NCBI RefSeq assembly: GCF_020567425.1
Contig: NZ_JAJCVJ010000001.1
Span: 558,001-622,000, forward strand
DNA length: 64,000 nucleotides
Origin: Salinirubrum litoreum
GTDB taxonomy: Archaea; Halobacteriota; Halobacteria; Halobacteriales; Haloferacaceae
Direction: 5' to 3'
The position numbers were made by a program, and so were the translations under genes. Position 1 is the first letter of the stretch, and each line of letters opens with the position of its first letter. Positions 1 through 8,912 of this stretch are shown piece after piece. The notes under the pieces are model-generated. The model saw only the letters and a list, made by a program, of their open reading frames with translations. It was not told the DNA's origin and searched no databases.

Positions 1-1
1 T

Positions 2-892
2 CCGATCTACGTGGTGGACGTGTTCGCCCAGCGCCGGTACGCCGGCAACCAACTCGCGGTCGTCCTCGATAGCGGCGACCGGACAGACGAGGAGCGGTTG
101 GCACTGACACGCGAGACGAAGTTCTCGGAGGCGACGTTCGTCACCGACAGCGATCCGGCGACAGATCGCTACGACGTCCGCATCTTCGATCCGATCGAGG
201 AGATCCCGTTCGCGGGTCACCCGACGCTCGGGACCGCCTTCGTCCTCCGGGAGCACGTCGCACCCGACCGGCCGGACGAACTGACGCTGACCCTCGGAGT
301 CGGGGAGGTGCCCGTCTGGATCGAGACCGACGAGACTGGCGTGGAGACCTACTGGATGCGCCAGCCGGCCCCGACGTTCGGCGAGCGAGCCGACCCCGAC
401 AGCCTCGCCCGGATACTCGGACTGTCCACCGACGACATCGACTCGGCGTCTCCGATCCAACTGGTCTCGACCGGGCTACCGACACTGATCGTCCCACTCA
501 CCTCGCGCGACGCACTCCAGCGCGCAGCGACCCGACAGCCGGCCTACGATCGCGAGTTCCTCGACGGGTTCGGTCACACGAACCTCCTCGTCTTCGCGCC
601 GGAGGGATACGAGGAGGCCGATCTGAGTGTCCGCGTGTTCGCCGACTACGCCGGTGTACCGGAAGACCCCGCCACTGGCTCGTCGAACGGCTGTCTCGCC
701 GCGTACCTCGTCGAACACGACTACTTCGAGACCGACGAGATCGACTGTACGGTCGAACAGGGGGACGAGATCGACCGCCCGTCTCGGCTTCACCTCCGGG
801 CCGCACGCACTGCTCCCGACGGAGATCACGGGAGTATCGACGTTCGTGTCGGCGGCCGCGTCGTCCCGGTTCTGCACGGCCACCTTCACTGA
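2..892 (+). CDS. PhzF-family isomerase/epimerase-like protein (5' end cut by window)
   Basis: PhzF-like proteins share a two-lobed diaminopimelate-epimerase fold and catalyse isomerisation of small metabolites; the substrate here is unknown. The translation shows the family N-terminal pattern VDVFA...GNQLAVV, the FAGHPTLGTA segment around residue 70 and the late DPATGSSNGCLAAYL segment around residue 215, so both lobes are present. The frame is open to the left edge of the window (codons for Pro-Ile-Tyr precede the first GTG), and family members usually have a few residues before VDVFA. The true start is therefore probably just outside the window. The length is normal for the family. It converges with kynureninase, with 57 bases between them. 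Confidence 0.85.
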   Translation, partial: PIYVVDVFAQRRYAGNQLAVVLDSGDRTDEERLALTRETKFSEATFVTDSDPATDRYDVRIFDPIEEIPFAGHPTLGTAFVLREHVAPDRPDELTLTLGVGEVPVWIETDETGVETYWMRQPAPTFGERADPDSLARILGLSTDDIDSASPIQLVSTGLPTLIVPLTSRDALQRAATRQPAYDREFLDGFGHTNLLVFAPEGYEEADLSVRVFADYAGVPEDPATGSSNGCLAAYLVEHDYFETDEIDCTVEQGDEIDRPSRLHLRAARTAPDGDHGSIDVRVGGRVVPVLHGHLH

Positions 893-949
893 CTCGGAGG
901 GTCGCTCCTCGTCGTTCTCTCGGCACCGTCCTCTCGGGTCACCGTCTTC

Positions 950-2260
950 TCACGTCACGCCGCCACTGCTCGTCTCGTACTCCGCGAGTGCCCCCTCGGC
1001 AAGCACCGACCGTGCGATCTCCACCACATCCCACACGTCGGCGAACCCGGTGTAGAGCGGCGCGGGACAGAGCCGAACGACGTTCGGTGGCCGAAAGTCG
1101 ACGACGACACCACGATCCTTCAGCGCCTCGGCGAGTTTCTGCCCCTCGGGGTGTTCGACTGCGACGTGCCCGCCTCGCCGGTCCGCATCGCGCGGTGTGC
1201 CGACCGAACAGCCGAACTCGGCGAGTCGCTCGTCCACGAGGGCGATCAGGTAGTCGGTCAGTGCGACCGACTTCTCGCGGATCGTGTCGATCCCCGCGTC
1301 TCGAATGATCGACAGCGAGCCCTCCAGTGGCGCGAGGCTGAGGAGGTGCGGCGTCCCGATCTGCCACGCGCCGGCCGAGTCTGCCGGCGTGAACTCGAGG
1401 TTCATGTCGAACTGCGTGGACTTGTCGTGGCCCCACCAGCCCGCGAGTGCGGGCGTCGTCCCGAAGTGATCACGGTTCACGTACAGTCCCGCCAGCGCGC
1501 CGGGGCCCGCGTTGAGATACTTGTACGAACACCAGACCGCGAAGTCCACGCCGATGTCGGCGAGGTCGTGCGGGACGACGCCGACCGAGTGTGCGAGGTC
1601 GAATCCGGCCAGCGCGCCGTGATCGTGGGCGATCTCGGTCAGACGCTCGACGTCCAGCAGTTGGCCGCTCCGGTAGAACACCGAGGGCATGAACACCACC
1701 ACCACGTCGTCGTGCGATTCGAGCGCGTCGGCGACGTCGCGCTCCGCCAGCGTCCGGCCGTCCTCACTCTCGACGACGACCAGTCCTTCGTCGGGGTCGA
1801 TGCCGCGCTGGCGGAACTGCGCCCGGATGGCGTAGTGGTCGGTCGGGAAGTCGAGGTCGTTGACGACGACCTTCGTCCCGTCGGCCTCGTCGAGGAACGT
1901 GCCGATCAGGGTGTGGATGTTGACGGTCGTCGAGTTCGCCAACACGACCTCCTCGGCGTCCGCACCGAGGAGCGGCGCGAGGTCGTCGCCCAGTTCCTCG
2001 GCGTAGGTGAACCAGTCCTGCTCGGCGTCGGTCCAGCCCCGGATGCCGAGGTCGCGCCACTCCTCGACGATCCGGTCCAGCGAAGCCTCCGCCTCGGCCG
2101 AGATGGGTCCCAGCGAGTTGCCGTCCATGTAGTAGTCGTCGGGCACGTCGAACCGCTCCCGGAAGTCGGCGAGTGGGTCCCGCCGGTCGGCGGCGACCGC
2201 GCCTGCTCGCCCGTCGGTCGGATCGGGTCGCGCTCCCGCAGGCGGCGAATCGGTGTTCAT
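950..2260 (-). CDS. kynU: Kynureninase
   Basis: Kynureninase is a PLP enzyme that cleaves kynurenine to anthranilate and alanine in tryptophan breakdown. Family marks are YYMDGNSLGP near residue 44, the ANSTTVNIH segment that binds the cofactor phosphate, a FDLAHSVG segment containing the cofactor Asp, and SYKYLNAGPG, whose Lys should hold PLP. The 436-residue length is typical. No formamidase or tryptophan dioxygenase lies next to it here, so the pathway partners must be elsewhere. The start at 2260 leaves a roughly 25-residue polar N-terminal tail before the conserved DPLADFRERF; a shorter protein is possible. It is divergent from the esterase at 2372. Confidence 0.9.
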   Translation of the reverse strand: MNTDSPPAGARPDPTDGRAGAVAADRRDPLADFRERFDVPDDYYMDGNSLGPISAEAEASLDRIVEEWRDLGIRGWTDAEQDWFTYAEELGDDLAPLLGADAEEVVLANSTTVNIHTLIGTFLDEADGTKVVVNDLDFPTDHYAIRAQFRQRGIDPDEGLVVVESEDGRTLAERDVADALESHDDVVVVFMPSVFYRSGQLLDVERLTEIAHDHGALAGFDLAHSVGVVPHDLADIGVDFAVWCSYKYLNAGPGALAGLYVNRDHFGTTPALAGWWGHDKSTQFDMNLEFTPADSAGAWQIGTPHLLSLAPLEGSLSIIRDAGIDTIREKSVALTDYLIALVDERLAEFGCSVGTPRDADRRGGHVAVEHPEGQKLAEALKDRGVVVDFRPPNVVRLCPAPLYTGFADVWDVVEIARSVLAEGALAEYETSSGGVT

Positions 2261-2371
2261 ACCCCATCCTCGGACGCCTGCGGGTTGTCGGTTTCGCCGT
2301 GCGTGTCTCCGAGTCGGGACACCGCCTGCCGGAGCGTGTGGAACTTTACGCCCGGCGCGTCAGTCGGCGAC

Positions 2372-3328
2372 ATGGACAGGATGGACCCGGACGCGGCCGA
2401 CGCCGTCGCCGAGATCGAGGCGCTCGGCGTCCCCGAGTGGCACACGCTCTCGGTCGAGTCGGCCCGCCGGATCGAAGCCGAGGTGTTCACCCCCGAGTCG
2501 CTCCCGCCGGTTCCCTTCGTCCGCGACCTGGCGATCCCCGGCAGAGCCGGCGAGATCCCGATCCGCGTCTACCGACCGCGACCGCTCGATGCGGCCGACG
2601 CCGACTCCCGGTCTCTCCCGGTTCTCGTCTTCTACCACGGCGGCGGGTGGGTCCTCGGGACGCTCGACTCGGCGGGATCGATCTGTCGGGAACTGGCCCG
2701 ACGCGCCGGGTGTGCCGTCGTCTCGGTGGACTACCGACTCGCGCCGGAACACCCGTTCCCCGCCGGCGTCGAGGACGCGTTCACTGCGGTCTCGTGGGTC
2801 GCCCGGAACGCCGAGACGTTCGGCGGCGACCCGGATCGTATCGCGGTGGGTGGGACCAGCGCCGGCGGTGCGCTCGCGGCCGCGACCGCACTCAGGGCGC
2901 GGGACGCCGGCGGTCCCGTGATCGCTCACCAACTGCTCTGTTACCCGGCGACCGACCACGACTTCGACACCGACTCCTACCGCGAGAACGCCGACGGGCC
3001 ACTGCTCACGACGGCCGACATGGAGTGGTTCTGGGCGCAGTACCTCCGGAGTCCACTCGACACCGCCAACCCCTACGCCGTCCCGATGCAGGCCGACGAC
3101 GTGACCGGCCTCCCGTCGGCGACGGTCGCCACCGGCGGGTTCGACCCACTGCGCGACGACGGGTTCGCCTACGCCGACCGTCTCGACCACGGCGACGCGG
3201 ACGTGACCCGCGTCCACGCGCCGCGTCTGCCCCACGGCTTCCTCAGCCTAACCGACGAGGTGCCGAGAGCCGACGAGGCGATGTCGGCCGTGGCCGAGTC
3301 GCTGGCCGACGCACTCGACACGGCCTGA
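2372..3328 (+). CDS. Alpha/beta hydrolase, acetyl-esterase/HSL family
   Basis: Predicted cytosolic carboxylesterase of the hormone-sensitive-lipase group. The oxyanion-hole motif HGGGWVLG lies near residue 88, the nucleophile elbow GTSAGG near 158, the acid residue is probably in GGFDPLRDDG, and the catalytic His is in LPHGFLSL near the C-terminus. The ATG at 2372 gives 318 residues, the normal family length. The frame stays open much further upstream, but that part is antisense to kynU and lacks any family match. An AACTTTACG box about 30 bases before the ATG fits a leaderless transcript. The substrate is unknown. Being divergent from kynU makes a role in kynurenine-related hydrolysis imaginable but unproven. 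Confidence 0.85.
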   Translation: MDRMDPDAADAVAEIEALGVPEWHTLSVESARRIEAEVFTPESLPPVPFVRDLAIPGRAGEIPIRVYRPRPLDAADADSRSLPVLVFYHGGGWVLGTLDSAGSICRELARRAGCAVVSVDYRLAPEHPFPAGVEDAFTAVSWVARNAETFGGDPDRIAVGGTSAGGALAAATALRARDAGGPVIAHQLLCYPATDHDFDTDSYRENADGPLLTTADMEWFWAQYLRSPLDTANPYAVPMQADDVTGLPSATVATGGFDPLRDDGFAYADRLDHGDADVTRVHAPRLPHGFLSLTDEVPRADEAMSAVAESLADALDTA

Positions 3329-3373
3329 GTATTCCCGGTGAACGACTACTCTCCGAACGGTTCTAGGGAGCGT

Positions 3374-3988
3374 ATGGATCCCGACGAGACGACGACTTCT
3401 CGCAGAGGCTTCCTTCGTGGCGTCGGCACGGTCGGCGGTGGGAGTGCGGTCATCGCCGGGTCGGCCGAGTCGGCCAGCGCACAGGAGGCGACGACCCACC
3501 AGGTAGACATGACCGACGGTCTCGTCTTCGACCCGGACAGTCTGACCATCGCACCGGGTGACACCGTGGTCTGGGAGACGGTCGGGAGCGTCGGTCACTC
3601 GGTGACGGCCTACGAGGACGAACAACCGGAGGGCGTCGAGTTCTGGTCGTCCGGCGACCTCGACAGCGAACAGGCCGCGCGGAACGCCTACCCCGACCAG
3701 GGTGACGTGGCGTCCGGCGAGACCTACGAGCACACCTTCGAGACCGAGGGCGTCTACGACTACTTCTGCATCCCGCACGAGGCGGCCGGGATGATCGCCG
3801 AGTTGGAGGTCGTCGAAGGCGGCGCGGCGCCCGACGGGGGTGGCGGACCGGTCATCCCGCAGGTTCCGGACAGCGCGAAGTCGCTGGCGGTCGCCGCGAC
3901 GACCGCGATGCTGTCGGTGCTCGCACTGGCGTGGTTCTTCATCAAGTACGGCGGCGACTACGAGACGGTCGAGGACGGCGGAGAGTGA
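3374..3988 (+). CDS. Halocyanin-like cupredoxin, Tat-exported and C-terminally anchored
   Basis: Small blue-copper electron carrier on the outer face of the membrane. A twin-arginine signal (SRRGFLRG near residue 9, then a hydrophobic stretch ending in AESASA) is followed by one plastocyanin-like domain. Copper ligands are visible: His in SVGHSV and the Cys-x2-His-x4-Met set in YFCIPHEAAGM. A Gly/Pro-rich linker leads to a single transmembrane helix near residues 178-197 and a short acidic tail. I chose the ATG at 3374 because it places the RR motif correctly; a GTG at 3338 would add 12 unlikely residues. Its electron partners are not encoded nearby. Confidence 0.85.
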   Translation: MDPDETTTSRRGFLRGVGTVGGGSAVIAGSAESASAQEATTHQVDMTDGLVFDPDSLTIAPGDTVVWETVGSVGHSVTAYEDEQPEGVEFWSSGDLDSEQAARNAYPDQGDVASGETYEHTFETEGVYDYFCIPHEAAGMIAELEVVEGGAAPDGGGGPVIPQVPDSAKSLAVAATTAMLSVLALAWFFIKYGGDYETVEDGGE

Positions 3989-4027
3989 GGACGCGACCGC
4001 GACCACCAACAGCGAAGAAGGACCCGA

Positions 4028-5539
4028 TCAGGGTGCGACCAGATCCACCACGGTCTCGGCGTCCACGACGAGGTTGTACGCCCCCTCGTCGTCGTTCCAC
4101 AGCGCGAGCACGTTTTCGACCGCGACGACCGACCCGTAGTCGGCCCGGAACAGGTCACGGTTCAGCGCAGACTCCTTCGTCACGACCGCGTAGTGGTCGA
4201 CCGACTCGCTCCCGTCGCCGATCTTGAACACCGGGTTCGGCTCCGGGTCTGCCGGCCCTCGGTGGCCGTCACCGTCCTCGGCGTCGGGGCCGGTCCGCGA
4301 CAGGTCCCGACTCAGTTTCACCGCCAGCAGGTCGATGCGCTCGGTGACGTGTCGCTCCATGTCGGCCATCCGGGCGAACCGGGCGGCGTCGGCCCGAACC
4401 TCGACGCGGCGCTGACCGTCTGGTCGCAGGATGGCGTAGGCGAACTGCACCGTCTCGTTGGTGTAGGTGCCGTCGTCGGCACCCCCGGCGTCGAGGCGCG
4501 TCTGGAACGGCGGGGCCTCGACGTCGGGTCGCACGTCGAATGACCACCCGGTGTCGCTCGGGGCGTGACCGGGCCAGAGTCGGAGCGCCGGACTGTAGAC
4601 ACTCGCCGAGGAGTCGGCGGGCACGACCGCGCGTTCGACCTCCCGAAGGCCGATCGCGGTGTTCCTGTCGGCCGGTGCGAGTGCGACGACCGACCCGTCT
4701 GGCGTCACCCAGTCCATCGCGCGGGAGACGACCGCCGTCGGGTCGGCCAACTCCGAGAGGACGTTGCCGAACACCACGAGGTCGAAGGGACCGCTCGGCG
4801 AGTGCTCGGTGTCGTCGGCATCTCCGGTCGCGTCGGTCTCCGCCACCGCTTCGCTCGGATCGAACGCCTCCACGGTCGTCTCGTGGATCGTCGTCCGGAC
4901 GTTTCGGGGCGTCTCGCCGAGCATCGCCTCCAACACCTCGGCCGCCGGACTCGGCTCTATCGCGTGGTAGTCGACAAGCGCGTCGTCGGGGAGGTAGTCG
5001 AACAGGCCCAGTGCGGGACCGCCGGCACCCGCGCCGACGTCCAGGACGCGAAGGTTCGAGGGGAGCAGACCGTTCTCGGCGAGGTCGTCCAGCACGTACC
5101 CGATCGCGGCGTAGTAGTCCGGCAGGTGGTAGATCGCGTAGCCCAGTGCCGCCGTCTCGTCGTACTCCACGTCGTTCTCGTAGAAGTAGTCGGTCTTCAG
5201 GCGGCTGATCGCCTCCCGGAGTGCCTCGCCCGAGTCCCCCCGGTGCCAGTTCGCGCCGTACTCCCGGACGAGCAGATCTTCGAGGGCGAAGCTGTACTGC
5301 TCGGGAAACTCGGTCGGCCCCCAGTCTGCACGCGGTGCCGGGCCGTCCTCGAAGGGGACGAAGGTGCCGTCCTCGCGCTCCCAGAGGCCGAGGTCGAACG
5401 CCTCCTCGCGGAGCGTCTGCCGGACGACTGCGGGGTGTGGCGACCCGTCGACGTACTCGGCGATCTCTTCGGGATCGATCGGTCTGACCTGCCGGAGGTA
5501 CTTCGCGTTGTTCCGGATCGCCGTGCGCTGGTCGGTCAC
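4028..5539 (-). CDS. Rsm22-like SAM-dependent methyltransferase-fold protein
   Basis: The fold is a class I methyltransferase: LRVLDVGAGAGGPALGLF near residue 165 is motif I, followed by a DLVVFGNVLSEL motif. Overall it resembles the Rsm22 family, linked to assembly of the small ribosomal subunit. The proteins of that family that I know carry an iron-sulphur cluster held by cysteines; I find no cysteine anywhere in this 503-residue translation. The start is GTG and overlaps the stop of the upstream tyrA gene by four bases (GTGA), so the two genes are translationally coupled. The family name comes from overall resemblance and could be wrong; the methyltransferase fold is more secure. Confidence 0.62.
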   Translation of the reverse strand: MTDQRTAIRNNAKYLRQVRPIDPEEIAEYVDGSPHPAVVRQTLREEAFDLGLWEREDGTFVPFEDGPAPRADWGPTEFPEQYSFALEDLLVREYGANWHRGDSGEALREAISRLKTDYFYENDVEYDETAALGYAIYHLPDYYAAIGYVLDDLAENGLLPSNLRVLDVGAGAGGPALGLFDYLPDDALVDYHAIEPSPAAEVLEAMLGETPRNVRTTIHETTVEAFDPSEAVAETDATGDADDTEHSPSGPFDLVVFGNVLSELADPTAVVSRAMDWVTPDGSVVALAPADRNTAIGLREVERAVVPADSSASVYSPALRLWPGHAPSDTGWSFDVRPDVEAPPFQTRLDAGGADDGTYTNETVQFAYAILRPDGQRRVEVRADAARFARMADMERHVTERIDLLAVKLSRDLSRTGPDAEDGDGHRGPADPEPNPVFKIGDGSESVDHYAVVTKESALNRDLFRADYGSVVAVENVLALWNDDEGAYNLVVDAETVVDLVAP

Positions 5540-6351
5540 GACTCGTCACCTCGCTCGCCGGTGTCGGTCGGCGTACTCGTCGGACCGCCCGACTCGGACG
5601 ACTTCCGTGCCGACTCCCCGGCTTCGCGGTAGAGGTCGGCGAAGGTCGCGGCGTCTGCGTCCGCGATTCGGCGGGCCGCGTCCGCGACCGCCTCGCTCCC
5701 GTCGAAGGAGTCCTGTATCTCGGCGTAGACCCGCGGTTCGCCGCCGGTGACGGTCGCAACGAGATCGCCGAGGCCTGCCGAGACGGGCGTCGAGAACTCC
5801 GGGCGCGTCTCCTCGGCCGCGAGGGCGAAGGCGAGGATCGCGGTGTGTGCGGCGGCCTGGACCGTCTCCATCGCCCGGTCGTGTTCTTCGGCGGTCGTCT
5901 CGAACAGGTGGTTGCCGGCGTCGGCGAGGTCGGCCCGGAGCGTGTCGGTGACCGGGCCGGGCGCGTCTGCGACGACCGCGACGTTGCCGGGCGCGTTCTC
6001 CGGCGCGAACAGCGGGTGGAGACTCACACGCTCCAGATCGGGGGCGTGCTCTCGCATCGCCGCGACCGGGAGCGCCATGACGCCGGTCACGTCCAGCAGG
6101 GCGGACTCGGCGCGGTCGGCGTAGGCCGCGAACGCCGACTTCGTCGCGGAGATCGGGACCGCGAGCGCGACCCCAGCGAACGTCTCCTCGGTGTCCAGCG
6201 AGACGTGTCGGGTCTCGTGGCCGTCGGCGGCGAGCGACTCGACTGCGCGGCGTGCCGACGCGGGGTCGGCGTCGGCGAAGGCGACCGGGACCGTGACGGT
6301 CCGGGCGAGCCAGCGACCCATCGCTCCGGCACCGACGACCAGCAGTTCCAT
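5536..6351 (-). CDS. tyrA: Prephenate/arogenate dehydrogenase
   Basis: Oxidative decarboxylation of prephenate (or arogenate) in tyrosine biosynthesis. The N-terminus MELLVVGAGAMGRW is the dinucleotide-binding glycine motif, DVTGVMALPV follows at mid-protein, and SLHPLFAPE is the family HPxFGP-type signature. A helical dimerisation region comes after it. The ATG at 6351 gives 271 residues; the frame runs further upstream without homology. A CCTTTTGCC box lies about 27 bases upstream, as in other leaderless genes here. It is the first gene of a two-gene operon with the Rsm22-like gene, joined by a 4-base overlap. Confidence 0.85.
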   Translation of the reverse strand: MELLVVGAGAMGRWLARTVTVPVAFADADPASARRAVESLAADGHETRHVSLDTEETFAGVALAVPISATKSAFAAYADRAESALLDVTGVMALPVAAMREHAPDLERVSLHPLFAPENAPGNVAVVADAPGPVTDTLRADLADAGNHLFETTAEEHDRAMETVQAAAHTAILAFALAAEETRPEFSTPVSAGLGDLVATVTGGEPRVYAEIQDSFDGSEAVADAARRIADADAATFADLYREAGESARKSSESGGPTSTPTDTGERGDES

Positions 6352-6517
6352 CGGGCGGTCGTAGCCGGGGACGTGGCAAAAGGGGTTCGGTGCTGGGCGG
6401 TGGGTCGCCGGGACGCCGGCCGAACGGGTCGGCCACCCAACGACTCGATCGTAAACCGCCGGCCCGTCGTCGAGAGTGGAACAACAGTGAAGTGGTGGCC
6501 CCGGAAACCGACTGCGC

Positions 6518-7363
6518 ATGGCTGACACACCACTGGCTGGACAGGTCGCGTTCGTCACCGGCACCACCCGAGGGATCGGGAAGGCACTCGCGCTCTCGCT
6601 GGCGGAGGCGGGCGCGAGGGTCGTCTCGACCGGCAAGACGACCGAACCGCGCGACGACCTGCCGGGGACCATCTACGAGACGCGAGACGCGATCCGGGAG
6701 GCTGGCGGCGAGTCCATCGCCATCGAGTTGGACGTGCGCGACCCCGAGAACGTGCAGTCCGCCATCGACCGGACTGTCGAGGAGTGGGGCAGACTCGACA
6801 TCGTCGTCAACAACGCGGGCGCGATCCACTTCGCGCCCATCGCCGACACGCCGGCGAAGCGGTTCGACCTGCTGATGGACGTGAACGCTCGCGGGGCGTA
6901 CGTGACGACCAGAGCCGCCCTGCCGCATCTCCGCGAGGGAGACGGCGGGCACGCGATCATGATGTCGCCGCCGGTGGCGATGGACGCCGCACCCGGCAAA
7001 GCGCCCTACGCGCTCTCGAAACACGGGATGACCTTCATCGCCAAGTCGCTCGCCGCAGAGGAGACGAACGTCGGCGTCAACGCGCTCTGGCCGGTCACGG
7101 CCATCGAGTCGGAGGCGACCCGGCACTTCAACATGGGCACGCCGGAGGACTGGCGGACCCCCGACGTGGTCTGTGACGCGACGCTGGAGATTCTGACCAG
7201 CGACCCGACGGACTGCACCGGCAACGCCTTCTACGACGAGGAGGTGCTCTCGCAGGCCGGCGTCGATGACTTCTCGGAGTACGCAGTCGTCGAGGGGAAC
7301 GACCCCGGTCCGACCTCGGCCCAGTTGTTCGATCCGGACTTCGAGCGACCCGACGAGTGGTGA
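6518..7363 (+). CDS. Short-chain dehydrogenase/reductase, HSDL2-like
   Basis: NAD(P)-dependent oxidoreductase of the classical SDR type. TGTTRGIGKA at residues 14-23 binds the cofactor, NNAGAI near residue 95 is the NNAG motif, and the catalytic YALSK lies near residue 165 after an MSPPV segment in which the usual catalytic Ser is present. Its longer C-terminus (PDWRTPDVVCDATLEIL-type region) resembles hydroxysteroid-dehydrogenase-like 2 proteins, which often act on fatty-acyl or sterol-like substrates; the real substrate is unknown. 281 residues. It is divergent from tyrA, with a 166-base gap. Confidence 0.85.
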   Translation: MADTPLAGQVAFVTGTTRGIGKALALSLAEAGARVVSTGKTTEPRDDLPGTIYETRDAIREAGGESIAIELDVRDPENVQSAIDRTVEEWGRLDIVVNNAGAIHFAPIADTPAKRFDLLMDVNARGAYVTTRAALPHLREGDGGHAIMMSPPVAMDAAPGKAPYALSKHGMTFIAKSLAAEETNVGVNALWPVTAIESEATRHFNMGTPEDWRTPDVVCDATLEILTSDPTDCTGNAFYDEEVLSQAGVDDFSEYAVVEGNDPGPTSAQLFDPDFERPDEW

Positions 7364-7488
7364 ACTCCGACGGCACAGGACCAGTCGAACCGGCTGGCGC
7401 GACACCTCGGCGGCGTGGGGCCGCCTCGGGCGAACCCCGTGTCGCGCCGACGGTTCCAGGTAGGCCCACAGCGCCGACTGGTTCACCA

Positions 7489-7537
7489 CGAGTTGCGTGA
7501 CCTGTCACTCCCCACTGCGAGTTGCGTGACCTGTCAC
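7489..7537. repeat. Two 20-nt direct repeats, 29-nt period, in the SDR-lipoprotein gap
   Basis: The 20-base word CGAGTTGCGTGACCTGTCAC occurs exactly at 7489-7508 and 7518-7537, separated by nine bases. The surrounding gap, 7364-7695, holds no reading frame with family resemblance. The word contains GTGACCTGTCAC, which is close to a palindrome, so it could be a protein-binding site. It lies about 160 bases before the lipoprotein start. Two copies only, so this is not a CRISPR array. Confidence 0.75.
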
Positions 7538-7695
7538 CCCTCACCAAGAGTGGCGTACGCCTTCGCAGAAGCCATCGGGTGAGACTTTCATCTCTCGGTG
7601 TCCACGACTTCCCCGACAGAATCGACGCCACCCGAGTAGCGACTCCCTCTCGTCACGCCGTAAGCCATTTGACGTGACGGATTGACGACTCACGT

Positions 7696-8850
7696 ATGGA
7701 CCGCCGTACCTACCTCGCCCTCGCCGGGAGCAGTCTCCTCGCAGGCTGTTCCGGCTTCGATCTCCCCGGCGACGGCTCCCCGACCGCGACGCCCTCCCCG
7801 ACTGCCACGGACACGCCGACCGACACCGCGTCGCCGACAGCCACCGACACACCCACGGACACACCCTCCCCGACGCCGACCGAGACACCGACCGAGACGC
7901 CCACGGACACGGCCACGCCGACGCCCTCGGCACCGGGGGACTACATCCGACTCGCCGAGTCGGAACTGGAGGCCGCCATCGAGGCGTTCACCAACGCCGT
8001 CGGCACCGACGCGACCATCCTCGACGTGGACTCGACGGCCACCGACTTCCGGCGTGAGCCGATCTTCCGGCGGATCGCCGCCGCCCGCGACGATCTCGAT
8101 CGGGCGAAGGAGGACGCGACCGCGAGACAGGGTGGGCTGATCCGCGACCGGGAGGAGGTCGCCCAGTACGTCGAGGAACTGACGCGCGTCCAGTACAACC
8201 TCACGCAGACGTACGCGACACACGACGAGTTGGATCGACTGCTGTTCACCGACGAGGAGATCGAGGGCTTGGCGACACCCTACCGGGACACACTCGACAC
8301 CGCGGTCCTCTGGATCGACCGCGTGGGCGACATCGAGACGAACCGACTGGAGCGGTCGGGCTTCTTCACGCCCGAGACGGTCGACCGCAAGCAGAACCAG
8401 ATTCGACAGGAGCGGGACGCGTTCCAGGCGTTCTACGCCACCTTCGAGTCGCTGCCGGAGGCCCGCAGACAGCTCTACACCGCCGCGACGACCCACTTCG
8501 TCGAGGCCGAGTATCAGGAGGCCGACGAGGAGTTCGAGGACACCATCGACGCGTTCGAGACGGCCCAACGGGACTTCGAGCCGGATCGTATCCGGCCGGA
8601 CATCTTCGCCGAGTCGCGCGACCGCTTCGTCTGCTACTTCGACGCCGCACTCCGGGGGAGCGAGGCGATGGAACGCGCCGCCGAGAACGGCGACGACAAC
8701 GACGACAGGGAGCGCGAGGAGTTCGAGGCAGAGGCCGGGCGCATCTTCACAGAGTCGTGTGACCGGCCGATCGCAGGCCCGTGGGGCGACAGCGAGACAC
8801 CGACGCCCGGGAGTCTGCGCGGCGCGCTGACCCGGCTTCTGTTCGGCTGA
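7696..8850 (+). CDS. Tat lipoprotein with Thr/Pro-rich stalk, unknown function
   Basis: An exported surface lipoprotein. MDRRTYLALAGSSLLAGCSG is a twin-arginine signal with a lipobox whose Cys is residue 18. Residues 27-80 are a low-complexity Thr/Pro/Ser/Asp stalk built from repeats of the type TPTDTASPTATD, a spacer common in haloarchaeal surface proteins and a likely O-glycosylation region. From residue 85 onward the protein is mainly helical and charged, with no domain I recognise; an acidic NGDDNDDREREE stretch lies near residue 336. 384 residues. It stands alone. The role could be ligand binding or cell-surface structure; nothing in the sequence decides. Confidence 0.8.
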   Translation: MDRRTYLALAGSSLLAGCSGFDLPGDGSPTATPSPTATDTPTDTASPTATDTPTDTPSPTPTETPTETPTDTATPTPSAPGDYIRLAESELEAAIEAFTNAVGTDATILDVDSTATDFRREPIFRRIAAARDDLDRAKEDATARQGGLIRDREEVAQYVEELTRVQYNLTQTYATHDELDRLLFTDEEIEGLATPYRDTLDTAVLWIDRVGDIETNRLERSGFFTPETVDRKQNQIRQERDAFQAFYATFESLPEARRQLYTAATTHFVEAEYQEADEEFEDTIDAFETAQRDFEPDRIRPDIFAESRDRFVCYFDAALRGSEAMERAAENGDDNDDREREEFEAEAGRIFTESCDRPIAGPWGDSETPTPGSLRGALTRLLFG

Positions 8851-8912
8851 GCGGCGCGTGGCAGGCGCGAAATCGTCGACTCGGTCTCCGGTCGCCGGCG
8901 ATAGCTCGCTCC

